64,000 bases of DNA from Warburgia ugandensis (lineage: Eukaryota > Streptophyta > Magnoliopsida > Canellales > Canellaceae), in assembly GCA_035236585.1 (NCBI GenBank), contig CP141139.1, positions 35,721,217-35,785,216 of the forward strand, read 5' to 3'. Both the position numbers and the translations under genes were made by a program. Each line of letters opens with the position of its first letter. Position 1 is the stretch's first letter. This document shows positions 1-9,900 of the stretch, piece by piece. The notes beneath the pieces are model-generated. The model did no database searches, had not been told where the DNA came from, and saw nothing but the letters and a program-made list of their open reading frames with translations.

Positions 1-850
1 GATGACATGAAAGAGATTAAAGGCAATCTAATCATTAGATGTTAATAGTATACGTGAGATCTAGCCTAAAAGCGTATTAAGAAAGGACTTATAGATTCTA
101 AAAAGCAGATCTAGCCGTTAATCTAAGTAATGATCCATAAAGGTTGGAAAATAATACTTGAATCCTTGTTATTAATTTATATTCAAGGTTTCACAAAGGT
201 AACTCAGGATTGAGTAATGAAGAATACAATTTAAGGAACATCGAGGTAGGTAGTCTAATACTATTATATTTTTAATGCATGTCCAAATGTACTTAATTTG
301 TAGGTAGTCTGAGACTACTAAGTTTTTAAATGCTTACACAAAAAGGAATTACTGATGTTTTAAATGGAAAGCTCTTAAATTTATACATATTGCATGTCGT
401 GTTTTCAAAATAGTAATATCAGATCACCTACTAAGTATGAGGAATACTCATCCAAATATATTATTTTTACAGATTAGCCCAAAAAGGCCAAAAAGGATTA
501 GAAGAGACCCCAGGACATGTTGGTGTCACGATCAAGTAAAGAAGGAAGAGACACGTATGAATGTAAGTAGACTCTTTACCTTTTGGACATGTATCTGTAA
601 TTATTATAGTTGGACTGTGCACTGTGACTGGATAGACCTGGGAAGACATTTATGGTTTTCTTCATTTTTCAGAATTTTCTTATTCATCTTGAAAGAAAAT
701 GACACTCGGGGTTTTCAAAATTGAATTTAAAATAAAAGATTTTTTGCTGCATTGCATTGTTTTCCAAAATTGATTTCAAATAGGGATCGATCCCGCTTTA
801 GGAATTAGTTATTGCATTTAAAAATGCATGGGAAAACCTGGGTCATCACA
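1..850. mobile_element. Terminal part of an LTR of a Ty3/gypsy-type element
   Basis: The segment ends in CCTGGGTCATCACA. Read on the minus strand it starts TGTGATGACCCAGG, close to the TGTGGTGACCCGGG start of the LTR-like insertion at 49554. The sequence is AT-rich and without convincing coding capacity. It enters from outside the window, so its full length and partner LTR are unseen. It abuts a copia leader at 851, which suggests that it was inserted there. The family call rests only on the terminal motif and composition. Confidence 0.4.
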
Positions 851-1369
851 CCCTCATGCCCCTCCTTATTTTGATTTTTTCGGCGAGAAGTCTTACCAGA
901 GAATGGTTCTCCAACTTAGGCAAAGTCTGATCTTGGGTCAGTTTCTGATAGACTGATCTGGATCGCTCGATCTAAGTGATCTGGGTCGTTATCCGAACGA
1001 TCTGAGTCATTCGATGGTCAAGCGATCTGAGCCCTCCAATCTAACGTTTTCCTATGATTTGGGTTTACACTCGGCCTGGATCTGAACAGGATCTGGCCCA
1101 GGATTGTCTGTGTCCAAACGTAGTCTGGGCTTGGACTTGAGCTAGGCCGCACCTGGGCTGGTTCTAAGCGTTGATTTGGGCCGTACTAGGCCCAAATCTG
1201 GACATGGATCTGGGCCACTCCTGGTCCAAGTCTAGATGTGGATCTGGGCCGCACTTGACCAGATTCCAAACGCAGATCTGGGCTGCTCCTGGCCCAGATC
1301 TAATCTATCTCCTGCATTGCTGGTACTGTTTCTGACAATCTTCTTCTGTGTTCACTTGCTCTGATACCA
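851..1369 (-). mobile_element. Copia element leader and primer-binding site with 34-bp minisatellite
   Basis: Positions 1358-1369 read GCTCTGATACCA, the complement of TGGTATCAGAGC, the usual initiator-Met tRNA primer-binding site of plant LTR elements. It lies two bases inside the LTR at 1372-1652, so the element points to lower coordinates. The leader holds degenerate tandem units around the phrase GATCTGGGCC, spaced 34 bp at 1172, 1206, 1240 and 1274, with weaker units on either side. No gag follows before the junction with the LTR end at 850. This is an incomplete fossil. Confidence 0.6.
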
Positions 1370-1371
1370 CT

Positions 1372-1652
1372 TGTTAGGCGCAGTAGTTAGGATCCAAATC
1401 ATACAGAAACGCAATCACACACAAAATACAAAAAGGGTTTACATGGTTCGGCTATGTATAGCCTACATCCACGAGAGGAGGAGAATATCTTCACTATGAG
1501 AAAGGATTACACGCGTTCTATTCTAATGATTTTGGCTCTTCCTCTGGTCTTATTTATAGAGGCTAGAGGTGGTGAAAAGTTTCCTAGTAGGATTCTAATC
1601 CTACTTTCCTTGTCCATCTCTAATTAGGACTCCTAATCAAATTAAGATTACA
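1372..1652 (-). mobile_element. Copia-type LTR (281 bp)
   Basis: On the minus strand the block begins TGTAATC and ends CTAACA, the TG...CA ends of an LTR. The primer-binding site follows directly at 1369-1358. The block contains the phrase TTTACATGGTTCGGC (plus strand), common in plant copia LTRs. No second copy was found in the window. On its other side it touches a copia protease fragment with no visible polypurine tract, so the arrangement is rearranged and not a normal 3' end. Confidence 0.65.
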
Positions 1653-1653
1653 T

Positions 1654-2785
1654 TTAACTGACTTGCCTGCAAAATCTTCGGGCGTGATTATGGGGATGGA
1701 CTCCATCAATTACTAGGCGTAGATTTGATAGGTGGGAGGTGAAATGGTGCTTTGCACCTGTGTCAAGAATCCAATCCTCTTGATTTCTAGTTTCTGATCC
1801 TTGATGAGATGCAATGCGAGCAGTAGGCTGTTGTTCATTGGACCCACTAAGGAGACACAACAATTTGAGGCATTTGTCTGTAGGATGACCGACCTTTGTG
1901 ACCGAACTGACTCCCCAATCTTGGTCGTGCATAATTGGGATTATAAGCACATTAGGATGGAACTTTATTGGTGCTACAACTAGCACCTTTGCAAAAATTT
2001 GTATTGTTGAAAGAAGTACCTTTACCACGACCCTTGAGTGAGGCTTTGTGTGCTATGTTTGCTGCATGCAGATTTCGTGACTAACAAGCATTCTTTGAAG
2101 ATTAGCATAGGTAGATGGTGGGGATCAGTTAGAAAGTGCTACAACGATGTAACTAAAATCTAATTCCAAGTTCTTCTCAACAGTAGCATTGAATTGCTAT
2201 TGATGGAGTGGATGTCTTGCGAGTGCCAAGGTATCGCTGATCATCTTGGCATTACTAAGAAAAGTGGAGATTGACATATCACCCTTTTTCATACTTTAGA
2301 ATTGCATATGAAGCTAAACTATTTTCGGTTCATTTAGAATTCCATAAGATTGATCGAATAAAAGTCCCTGCATCTGCGGTGGATTTTACACCAACGAACA
2401 TTGGAATAACTTCTTTGAACAATCTAGCAATGATAAAGATTAAGGTCTGCTGATCATGACGACGCCAGCAGAAAATCTGGGTCTGCTGTTGGTGAGCCAT
2501 TTAGATCGATTGAAAGAAATGGTGCTGGTGTTCAAGAGTACCATCAATATATGGTAGAATCTCCTGATCGTGGAGAACTGGGGAGAACTGCAGCTGCCAT
2601 AGGATGTAGTCGTCTAGGCTTAACTTGAGAGTGACGTACAGAAGTAGGCTCCCATATTGAATAGTGAAGGAGAAGCTAACAGAGATAAAGCATTGATTTT
2701 GTTTGCAGGTTGAGACGCGGAGAAGATGTTGGTGGACATAGAAAATCAATCGAAAAACAATAGAAAGAGGAAAAAATAGCATAAT
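1654..2785 (-). mobile_element. Copia gag-protease fragment (fossil)
   Basis: Minus-strand translation gives a copia gag segment near 2500-2660 (DDYILWQLQFSPVL...YIDGTL), a zinc-knuckle-like part near 1900-1950 (GHPTDKC) and a copia protease motif near 1740-1780 (WILDTGAKHHFTSH). The order gag, knuckle, protease fits Ty1/copia. Reverse transcriptase and integrase are absent from the window. The copy is broken in several places and is a fossil. It abuts the copia LTR at 1652 and may or may not belong to the same element. Confidence 0.7.
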
Positions 2786-3138
2786 TCAAATGGATTACTT
2801 ATTGTGCGAGTCGATTTGTATTGTGTTTATAGAGGTATAGAGTGTGAAGTTACAAAATTGACACTGAGATGAATACGTATTTACATAATTTACTCCCTTC
2901 ACAAGGAAAATGCTATGTCTTTGATGATGGTAGAAACCTTACTTGGCATATCATGGTGGAAAAGGCGTGCATACTAAAAGAGGGGAAAGAGTGAACGCAC
3001 CTTTTCTCATGTATAGTAGAACCATTTTCTCCTTTTTATTACCTAAGTCCAATGCAGTTGGATGATCTTAACCAGTTGTTTTGGATCTTTGAAAAAAATT
3101 AATAACAATAGGTGCCTATGATTTTTAACCTAAAGAAA

Positions 3139-3321
3139 AAGAGGTCATCCTTGTGCATAAAGCTCCTCACATGTGCAAGGTCTGGAGAAGGGCGAAAAAC
3201 AAAGGGCCCATAGTATGGAGCCTTACTTTGCATTGCAAGAGGTTGCTTTCATGCCTTGAATCCTTGACCTCAAAGTCACATGACGACACTCTATTGTTGC
3301 ACCAAGGCTCCCCATTTATTA
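3139..3321 (-). mobile_element. Au-like tRNA-derived SINE with 14-bp target duplication
   Basis: The minus strand carries the Au SINE hallmarks: GGGGAGCCTTGG at the 5' end, a B-box region GTGACTTTGAGGTCAAGG, the phrase CCTCTTGCAATGCAAAGTAAGGC, and a 3' end with GAGCTTTATGCACAAGG. The flanks share TTAACCTAAAGAAA at 3125-3138 and 3322-3335, a perfect 14-bp target-site duplication. Short reading frames inside it are by-products of the SINE, not genes. Confidence 0.85.
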
Positions 3322-3411
3322 TTAACCTAAAGAAACTCAGGCTAAATCCATTCAATCGACATAAAATTTGATATCTAGCCTATCTAAGCCATTTCTAACA
3401 TGATAAATGGG

Positions 3412-3456
3412 TCATTATCATCATCATCATCAAGATCTTATCCCAATTAGGAATAA
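3412..3456 (-). repeat. Possible 3' terminus of an RTE-type LINE
   Basis: The minus strand reads CTAATTGGGATAAGATCTTGATGATGATG, resembling the 3' end and GATGAT tail of the RTE copies at 22133 and 15357. Only the last 30-45 bases are recognisable. It could be chance similarity around a simple CATCAT repeat. Confidence 0.35.
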
Positions 3457-3983
3457 ATGGGTTAGATCTAAAAAAGATTTACTCCATGTGTGAAAAAAGA
3501 AACTTGTAATCTCTTGTATTTTTACCATGAGGGTGTTATAGTCATGTGGGTCGCACGTGAACCCTTGGCTTACAGGCACCTGCAGTTCAGCCACCGAATC
3601 ATCAATGATCATAACCTCGAAATTACAGGTCCCATTTCCTTGCACTAAATATTTCACTTCATTAACGTGCAGGTGAATCCAGAGTAAGGAAAGGCTTCTC
3701 AAGCCAGAATCTCAGAAGCCAAAAAAGGGAAAAAAGGAAAACTCCATTAGAAAAGAAAGTTAGGAAAAATTCTCCCTCAACTGGCACTCTTAAAAGACAG
3801 GAGCTTCAAAAGCCTTAACAAAAATATCTGCTTTTGCTTTTCAGAGGAAAAAAAAAATGCCTTAAACAAAATATCCTCTGTAAAAGAAGAAATATCTACT
3901 AAACAAAACACAGCCAATCATCTTTTTGGATAAGATTGCAGCAGGTATATGTACATTGCCACGAGAAAAGTAACCCAGAAGGC

Positions 3984-4553
3984 ATGAAGTCTCTGGTTTG
4001 CTTAGGACTGCCAGCACCCCCCTGCTCCGAAAGGGCTTCTTCATGGATAGAAAGGAGCCCCAGCCTCCACCTCATAGACACATTACAAGGAAACCGTCAT
4101 TCACCAAACAAGCAACTCTCTAGAAGAAGAAATAAATTTCAAGCCAGGGCCAAAGGATTTGGGGAAGCCATTACAATCTCCCAAAAGAAGAGAGGACAAG
4201 AAGCAGATTCATCCAACAAAAGCAGTGGCAACAATGAGGATGACGATCAGATTCCCCAAGTGGTCTTTGAGAGGATGATAACTAGAATCTTGTTTTTCGT
4301 CGGAATGCCAATGATCTCTGGTGTTGGATTGCTTTACTTGCTTGGTGTCTTGAAGGAACAAGGTGTATGGGATGTACCCCTCTGGTTTCCTTTCTTAACC
4401 ACCTTACTCGCCTTCGGTACATCGGCGTTAGGGATTGCCTATGGAACCCTGTCAACTAGCTGGAATGTAGGGAAGAAGGGGTCTTTGCTGGGATGGGAAG
4501 AAGCTCAACAGAATTGGCCTGAGCTATGGAGAGAGGAGGAGAGCCAAAGATGA
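3984..4553 (+). CDS. PAM68: PAM68-family protein, chloroplastic (DUF3464)
   Basis: A single-exon gene encoding 189 residues. PAM68-family proteins are thylakoid membrane proteins that help early photosystem II assembly in plants and cyanobacteria. Residues 1 to about 50 are rich in Ser/Pro/Arg with few acids and look like a plastid transit peptide. An acidic linker (NNEDDDQ) precedes the conserved IPQVVFERMITRIL. Two membrane helices lie at about 102-123 and 134-155, split by KEQGVWDVPLWFPF. The family signature GTSALGIAYGTLSTSW and the tail KGSLLGWEEAQQNWPELW follow. An in-frame ATG 48 bases upstream (3936) exists, but MKSLVCLG at 3984 gives a better transit peptide, so that start was chosen. 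The paralogue PAM68L is the main alternative. No break was seen and no promoter motif is evident. Confidence 0.9.
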   Translation: MKSLVCLGLPAPPCSERASSWIERSPSLHLIDTLQGNRHSPNKQLSRRRNKFQARAKGFGEAITISQKKRGQEADSSNKSSGNNEDDDQIPQVVFERMITRILFFVGMPMISGVGLLYLLGVLKEQGVWDVPLWFPFLTTLLAFGTSALGIAYGTLSTSWNVGKKGSLLGWEEAQQNWPELWREEESQR

Positions 4554-4969
4554 ACAACAGAGTAATTTTTATGTGCTTCTCGTTAATTTTGAAGACAACC
4601 TCTTCATCTATACGTGTAAAAAGTTGGATGTCATTTTCCTATGTTAAAGCATAAAGAAACATCAAAGTATTTGCTGCTATGATATCTGGCTCCTTTGTAT
4701 TGGTACCAGCCATGAGCTTATTTTTGGAATGCTCTTTTTCTTTTTGCCTTCCAGTTTATTTCTTAGGCTGTTGAATAAGGATAGAGAGATGAGGAGCTTA
4801 CTAGCAAGCGGGATTAGAAATATCAGCTCTCAAATAAGAGGGCATACCAGGGCAATGAGAAATTGTACAGTATGTGCAAACTAGTATTATACAACGTGCC
4901 GAATTTTTTGGTGGATCGATCCGGACTAAAATTACGTGCTTTGGATGACTAATTACCATGTTTTGGAAC

Positions 4970-5152
4970 AATTGAACAATCCTAAATGCAGTTTAAAGAT
5001 ACTATCTTTGCTGGATCTGACGGGCTGAAAACTATGTATTAGACAAATGGGTCCAGTACATAATTGAATAATCCTAAGTTTAGTTTAAAGATATTATCTT
5101 AGCTGGATCTGAAGAGCTAAAAACTATGTATTGGGCAAAGGGCTCTACATCG
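4970..5152. repeat. Tandem duplication, 92-bp unit
   Basis: Unit one starts AATTGAACAATCC at 4970 and unit two AATTGAATAATCC at 5062. Both continue through AGTTTAAAGATA, GCTGGATCTGA and AAAACTATGTATT. The units differ at several positions, so the duplication is not recent. No function is implied. Confidence 0.85.
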
Positions 5153-6096
5153 AAGGGATAATACAAACAAGACGTATGAAGGATGCTGGCCGACTCTAAT
5201 CTGCTGAAAAATGATTCCAGCAATAGTTGAGAGATGTTTCCAACATAAGCGAAGTTGGAACATCAGGAATCACTTGTGGCATAATTTTTGGGCTACTTTT
5301 CTTTTTCGCGACACAAGTTATGGGCTACTAAGAAAAAAGTGCTTCCTACCATAAAGATAGTTCAAAGAAAACAGAGATGGAAGCTACTTGGTACATATCC
5401 TCATAGTATAACTGAGGGTTGGGATGACAATAAGGCAGATCAAGGCATATTTGTGGTCGCCCTTGACCTTAACGCTAATACTTTTATCCTGCCACTGAGC
5501 TGACCCTAATGCTTGAGTCATAGATTTCTAACTTTAACATTGTTCAGGTTAAAATTTCTTACTCCAAACACTTAACCTTACGACTCAATTCCTATCGAGT
5601 GCCCTACGAGGCCCTCCTACACATCCACATCCTACAGCAAACAAGAACATAATTTCGACTTTGTATGCCAAATAAAATGTCCACAACGAATTGATTCATT
5701 GACATAAGATGAACAAAAGTATGTACATAAGTGATATGCATCACTCCTATTCCTATCCTAAAAATTTCATTTTCTTATAACATAAAATACCTTCTTCTTT
5801 TTTTATTAAAAAGCTATGTGAGGGATAGTCAACAATGATGTTTGGGAATGGTAATGGGCATCTTGGGCGGCACTGACCCTAACCTTGACCAAATTGGCTC
5901 CCTATTCTTTAATTCAGGTCAAGAGTATCCTGCCCTTGCACCGAACCTTATGGGTCACAATTCAGGGACCTGACCCATTGCCATCTCTTCACGAGGGAAC
6001 ACTCAATTGATGCTTTCTTGTATGTTGACTAATTTCGAAGAAAGCTCATACTTATTTAAAGACAACAATCTCCAAACAAACTAACAAATTATGAAG

Positions 6097-6212
6097 ATTT
6101 TTTTTTTTTTACTTTTTCGAATGTTAAACCCACTCCAATTTACAGCTTTGAACCCTGATCGTCCAGTTGAGAGACTCCCTGTGCCACTGCGCTGTAAGGC
6201 TTTGGTGCAACC
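6097..6212 (-). mobile_element. tRNA-derived SINE (non-Au family)
   Basis: On the minus strand an A-box-like CAGCGCAGTGGCACAGGGAG is followed about 30 bases later by a B-box-like AGGGTTCAAAGCTG, and the copy ends in a poly(A) run (T-run on plus at 6098-6110). The layout matches a tRNA-derived SINE of about 110 bp. It resembles the copy near 12917-13016 in the order of its boxes. Target duplications were not seen clearly. Confidence 0.55.
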
Positions 6213-6916
6213 AACTACCAAAAATTTGTGTATTACCAAAGAAGCATTTTGAAGAATAAGCACTAGAACACAAGATATAACATGCAATAACTCGGTCTAC
6301 TACGCATTTTCAGGCGACTGTTAACTTTTCCAGCCCTGCTAAGAGATCTTTGGCGCAGCCCTGGAAACAAAAATGACCAGAAGGCCTACGGCAATCTTGT
6401 CTGGCCAGCTCGCCAAGCCTCCACTACCAAGCATGAAGCAAGTTCGACCAATGAACTACAAGAGCTGAGGACGATCTGCAGCGTGCACGAACTCATTAAT
6501 CATGTGAACGAGAGACGTCTCATCCTGTGATGGTCAAGTAGAAGCTGCATACTAGAACAAAACCAAATGGAATGAGCTCAATTTTTCAGAGCTATCAAAA
6601 CTGTAATGTGCAATAGTTTGGACACCCTAAATCTTTTTTTCTAGTTTTAGCAAGTATCTATTACGGCATTACTTCTGAGTCCTGTCCTTCTAAAGTCTTT
6701 TGGAGACTAACATCTTCGAATATAAAAGGCCAAGGCTAATCAAACCAACAAATCTCTATAAATTGGATGATTTTTTTAGCATAACCAAACAGAAATTACA
6801 ATACACGGAGATGGATTCTCCCATTTCAACGTAATCAAAATTGAATGCTTTACAAGTCGATGGAGAGAAATACAAGACAAAATAAGGAAAGTGGAAACCA
6901 GCAGGTTTATCCTCAC

Positions 6917-9900
6917 CTAATTAAGCCAGCGGACAACTCCATCTTCTTCACTCACCATTGCTAGAATCTCAATGCGAACATCCAACACAGCCTGTATTTC
7001 AAAGCGACCAGGTTAAAATGATGAACCTTACTTTGCTTCCGAAGGTTTTGAGACAAGGTCCAGAAAATGGCTAGTGTGAGCACAGATGTGTCTTGCAGTA
7101 GCATGAACATGGTTCAAGATGTTTAGTCTGTTAATGTAGGTAATTGACAAATGGAGAGCACTCTAATCATATCAATATTCTTCATCTCTTCATTGCAAAA
7201 TAGCCAGGACAGGAATACAATTGGCACTAATCTGACACACAAAATACAAAGAAGGGTTATGATAGTTCCACCTCTCTCTGTGATGATGACTGTAGTTTCA
7301 GGGAAACAAAAACATAAAATGGTGGCTAGGCAATTAATCTGAAAACACAAGCAACAGGTCATGAGTATCATTTCACTAGAAAGAAATACAATAATAACTC
7401 TCACATGTCTTTAACCCTATCACATCCTCCAAAAATAAGCACATCACCATAACGGTTGGTGTCTCGTATGCATGTGAGAAACCAATCAAGAGTCTTATAA
7501 ATGCATTTCTCATGTATACAAACCACTAGAAGGTTTAGATTTTTCATGTAGGCCATAGCTACCAGTCTAAGAAAAAGCAACAAGTTTTGTTCGCAGAAAA
7601 ATTGCATTTTGAAAAAGTCAACCCTTAACTTGCTGCAAATGTTGAGTCATTTCATCAAGTGCTTCCTGGAAAAGAGATCCAGGCACTTCGCCAAATGATG
7701 AAGCAAGTTAGACTTTGCTTTGAGATGATTGACCACCACATGATAACCTCTTGTTTAACCTTGGTGACTGAAGGGCATATGGAGAAAGGAGGACGGCGAA
7801 AGCAAGGAGAGAGCAGACACTATCAATATTTTGTCAGGAATCCATAATAGAGCCCGACCACAACAACCGAATTTATTATCTTCATACATAAGGATAATAG
7901 ATTACCTAGTAGAAAATATTTTAAAATTTTATCCCAAACCTCACCCTTTTATATGGGTCCTAAAGGGTATAAATGAAGTAGAGGGTCAGGCTCTCCTTTA
8001 ATGCTCTCCATATATAGAGTGATGTGAAATAAATTTGTAAGTGCAGACTGACTTCTCAAACATCATTACTTGTGCTACATCCTGCGGCCTTGTCCTCAAG
8101 AGAGGGCTTTTTTTTTTTTTGAAGTCGCACAATGCATGCACATTGTGCTTAAGAGAGTTGTCAATATTATGGATGACATTTCTAGATTTTAGTAACACTT
8201 TCGACGTTTCTTTGCTATTTGCAGAGATGATAATCAATCATGGATGGGCCAGATACATAATTTATTTCTGGAGTGAATCCATTGGTGGGCAATGGCATGT
8301 ACTTATCTTGGCGTAGAAAGGGAAAGTTGTGTTCGACATGTTGCTGTTTCTGTTAACCACAAGTACGATAGAAGAATATTTCATAACAAAAATGTATATG
8401 CTCATAGGATTTTCTTGGAAACGAAGACTTGTAAAGTATAATTCATGAGCTGGCTCCTCAAATGTGCCAGCTTAGCACCTAAAGGCAATTTGATGATTTG
8501 TAGGTTGTGTTAGATGCCACAAAAGAAGGTCTATCTCCAATTTAGTGGTGAATGTAATCTTTGCAGAGATCTTAATGCAAGAAAGGTTTATAAGGGTTGA
8601 AATTAGGGTTTTAAAGGAAAACATTTCAGCAAGTTCTAGGAGAAAAGCTTACTGGTTTTGATGTGCTTCTTAACCAGATCAATTCTTCTAATAAACCTTT
8701 GAACTTTGTTTGTCCAACCAAAAGTGAAAGTACAACCACAAACAAGGAGAAACAGTCCACACATGGACAGATGTGAAAGGAGAGAAGGAGAAGAGCATGA
8801 AACCAAGAGAAACCTCAATATAATTCATTCATCAAAAAAAAAAAAAAAACTTAATCACTTTTACACACGTGTCACTTTTCTTGTCCCTCCAGAAGACTGA
8901 CAAAAGACCAATATAATCTTCACAGAAGTGAGAAAAAAAATATTTAACCATGGCACTATATAAAGGCATCCTAAAACATGACAAAACACTTAAAAGGGCC
9001 TAGAAACTTAGACAACTTAAAGTTAAAAGAAAAAACTAATAATGCTCGAGTGAGCCGAAACTTCAGCCCTTTGCTTTCTTCTTCCTTATTTTGTAGTTTT
9101 TGAGTATGCTAATGAAAGGATGAAATACTGCTCCATCATATGGCCCCACTTAAAAAGAACTCATCCTCAAGTTAGGCTACACGATTTGGAGATCTATCAT
9201 GCCTTCACCCTTGAATACAACTTTAAAAAGCAATCAAGTAGTCCATGAACTTGTAAGGTACTATCTTGTCAACATTGCACTTGATTGGCGGAAAGTCATC
9301 CCATATATTTTGTTAGACCGGCAGTTGTTGCTCTCCAAGGGGTGGAGTTCTGCTACTTTCTTCAACAAAATCTGATGTTCGCAAGATCTCTTAGAGTTGT
9401 AACTTTCAGTAAGTCCTTCCAATTTGTCAAACAACTCTTTTTGTCACAAACACTACCTTTCAAGTTCTCTTTCCCACTAGAGAATTTCTTACATGAAATC
9501 CTCCACTGATTCAGTAAACTCGTAAGAAGCACTTTCAAGGGCCATAGCTTTGACCCCAAAAAGTGCAAGAAACTGTGTGAGGGATTGAAACCAGGGTTTT
9601 GAAAGAAAATTTTCAGCAAGTTCTGGAGGAAAAACCTGCCGGTTTGAAGTGCTTCTTAACCACAAATCAATTCTTCTAATAAAGCTGTGCACCTTATTTG
9701 TCCAACCAATGGCAAAAATTCAACTAAAAATAAAAAGAACTAATCCATGCTGGGACTAGAAGTGAAAAGAGAGAAGGAGAAGACCAAGAGGAAACCCAAT
9801 CTTGATCATTCATCAACCAAAACTACACAAAAGGAAGCAGTAATCACTTTTATAGACATAGTGTGTCGTCACTTTTCTTATCCCTCAAGAAAACTATGAC

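Larger units (their letters stand above)
4554..6916. other. Intergenic region between PAM68 and the 3' end of ANGUSTIFOLIA
   Basis: The two genes converge here. The stretch holds the presumed 3' UTRs of both genes, a 92-bp tandem repeat (4970-5152), a SINE-like copy (about 6097-6212) and a weak inverted-end candidate (about 5412-5988). No further gene is supported. Confidence 0.6.

Noticed and set aside
5412-5988. Possible hAT-type element with GATGACAAT/GATGGCAAT inverted ends
   Set aside because: The ends match only about 60% by eye and no 8-bp duplication is evident.
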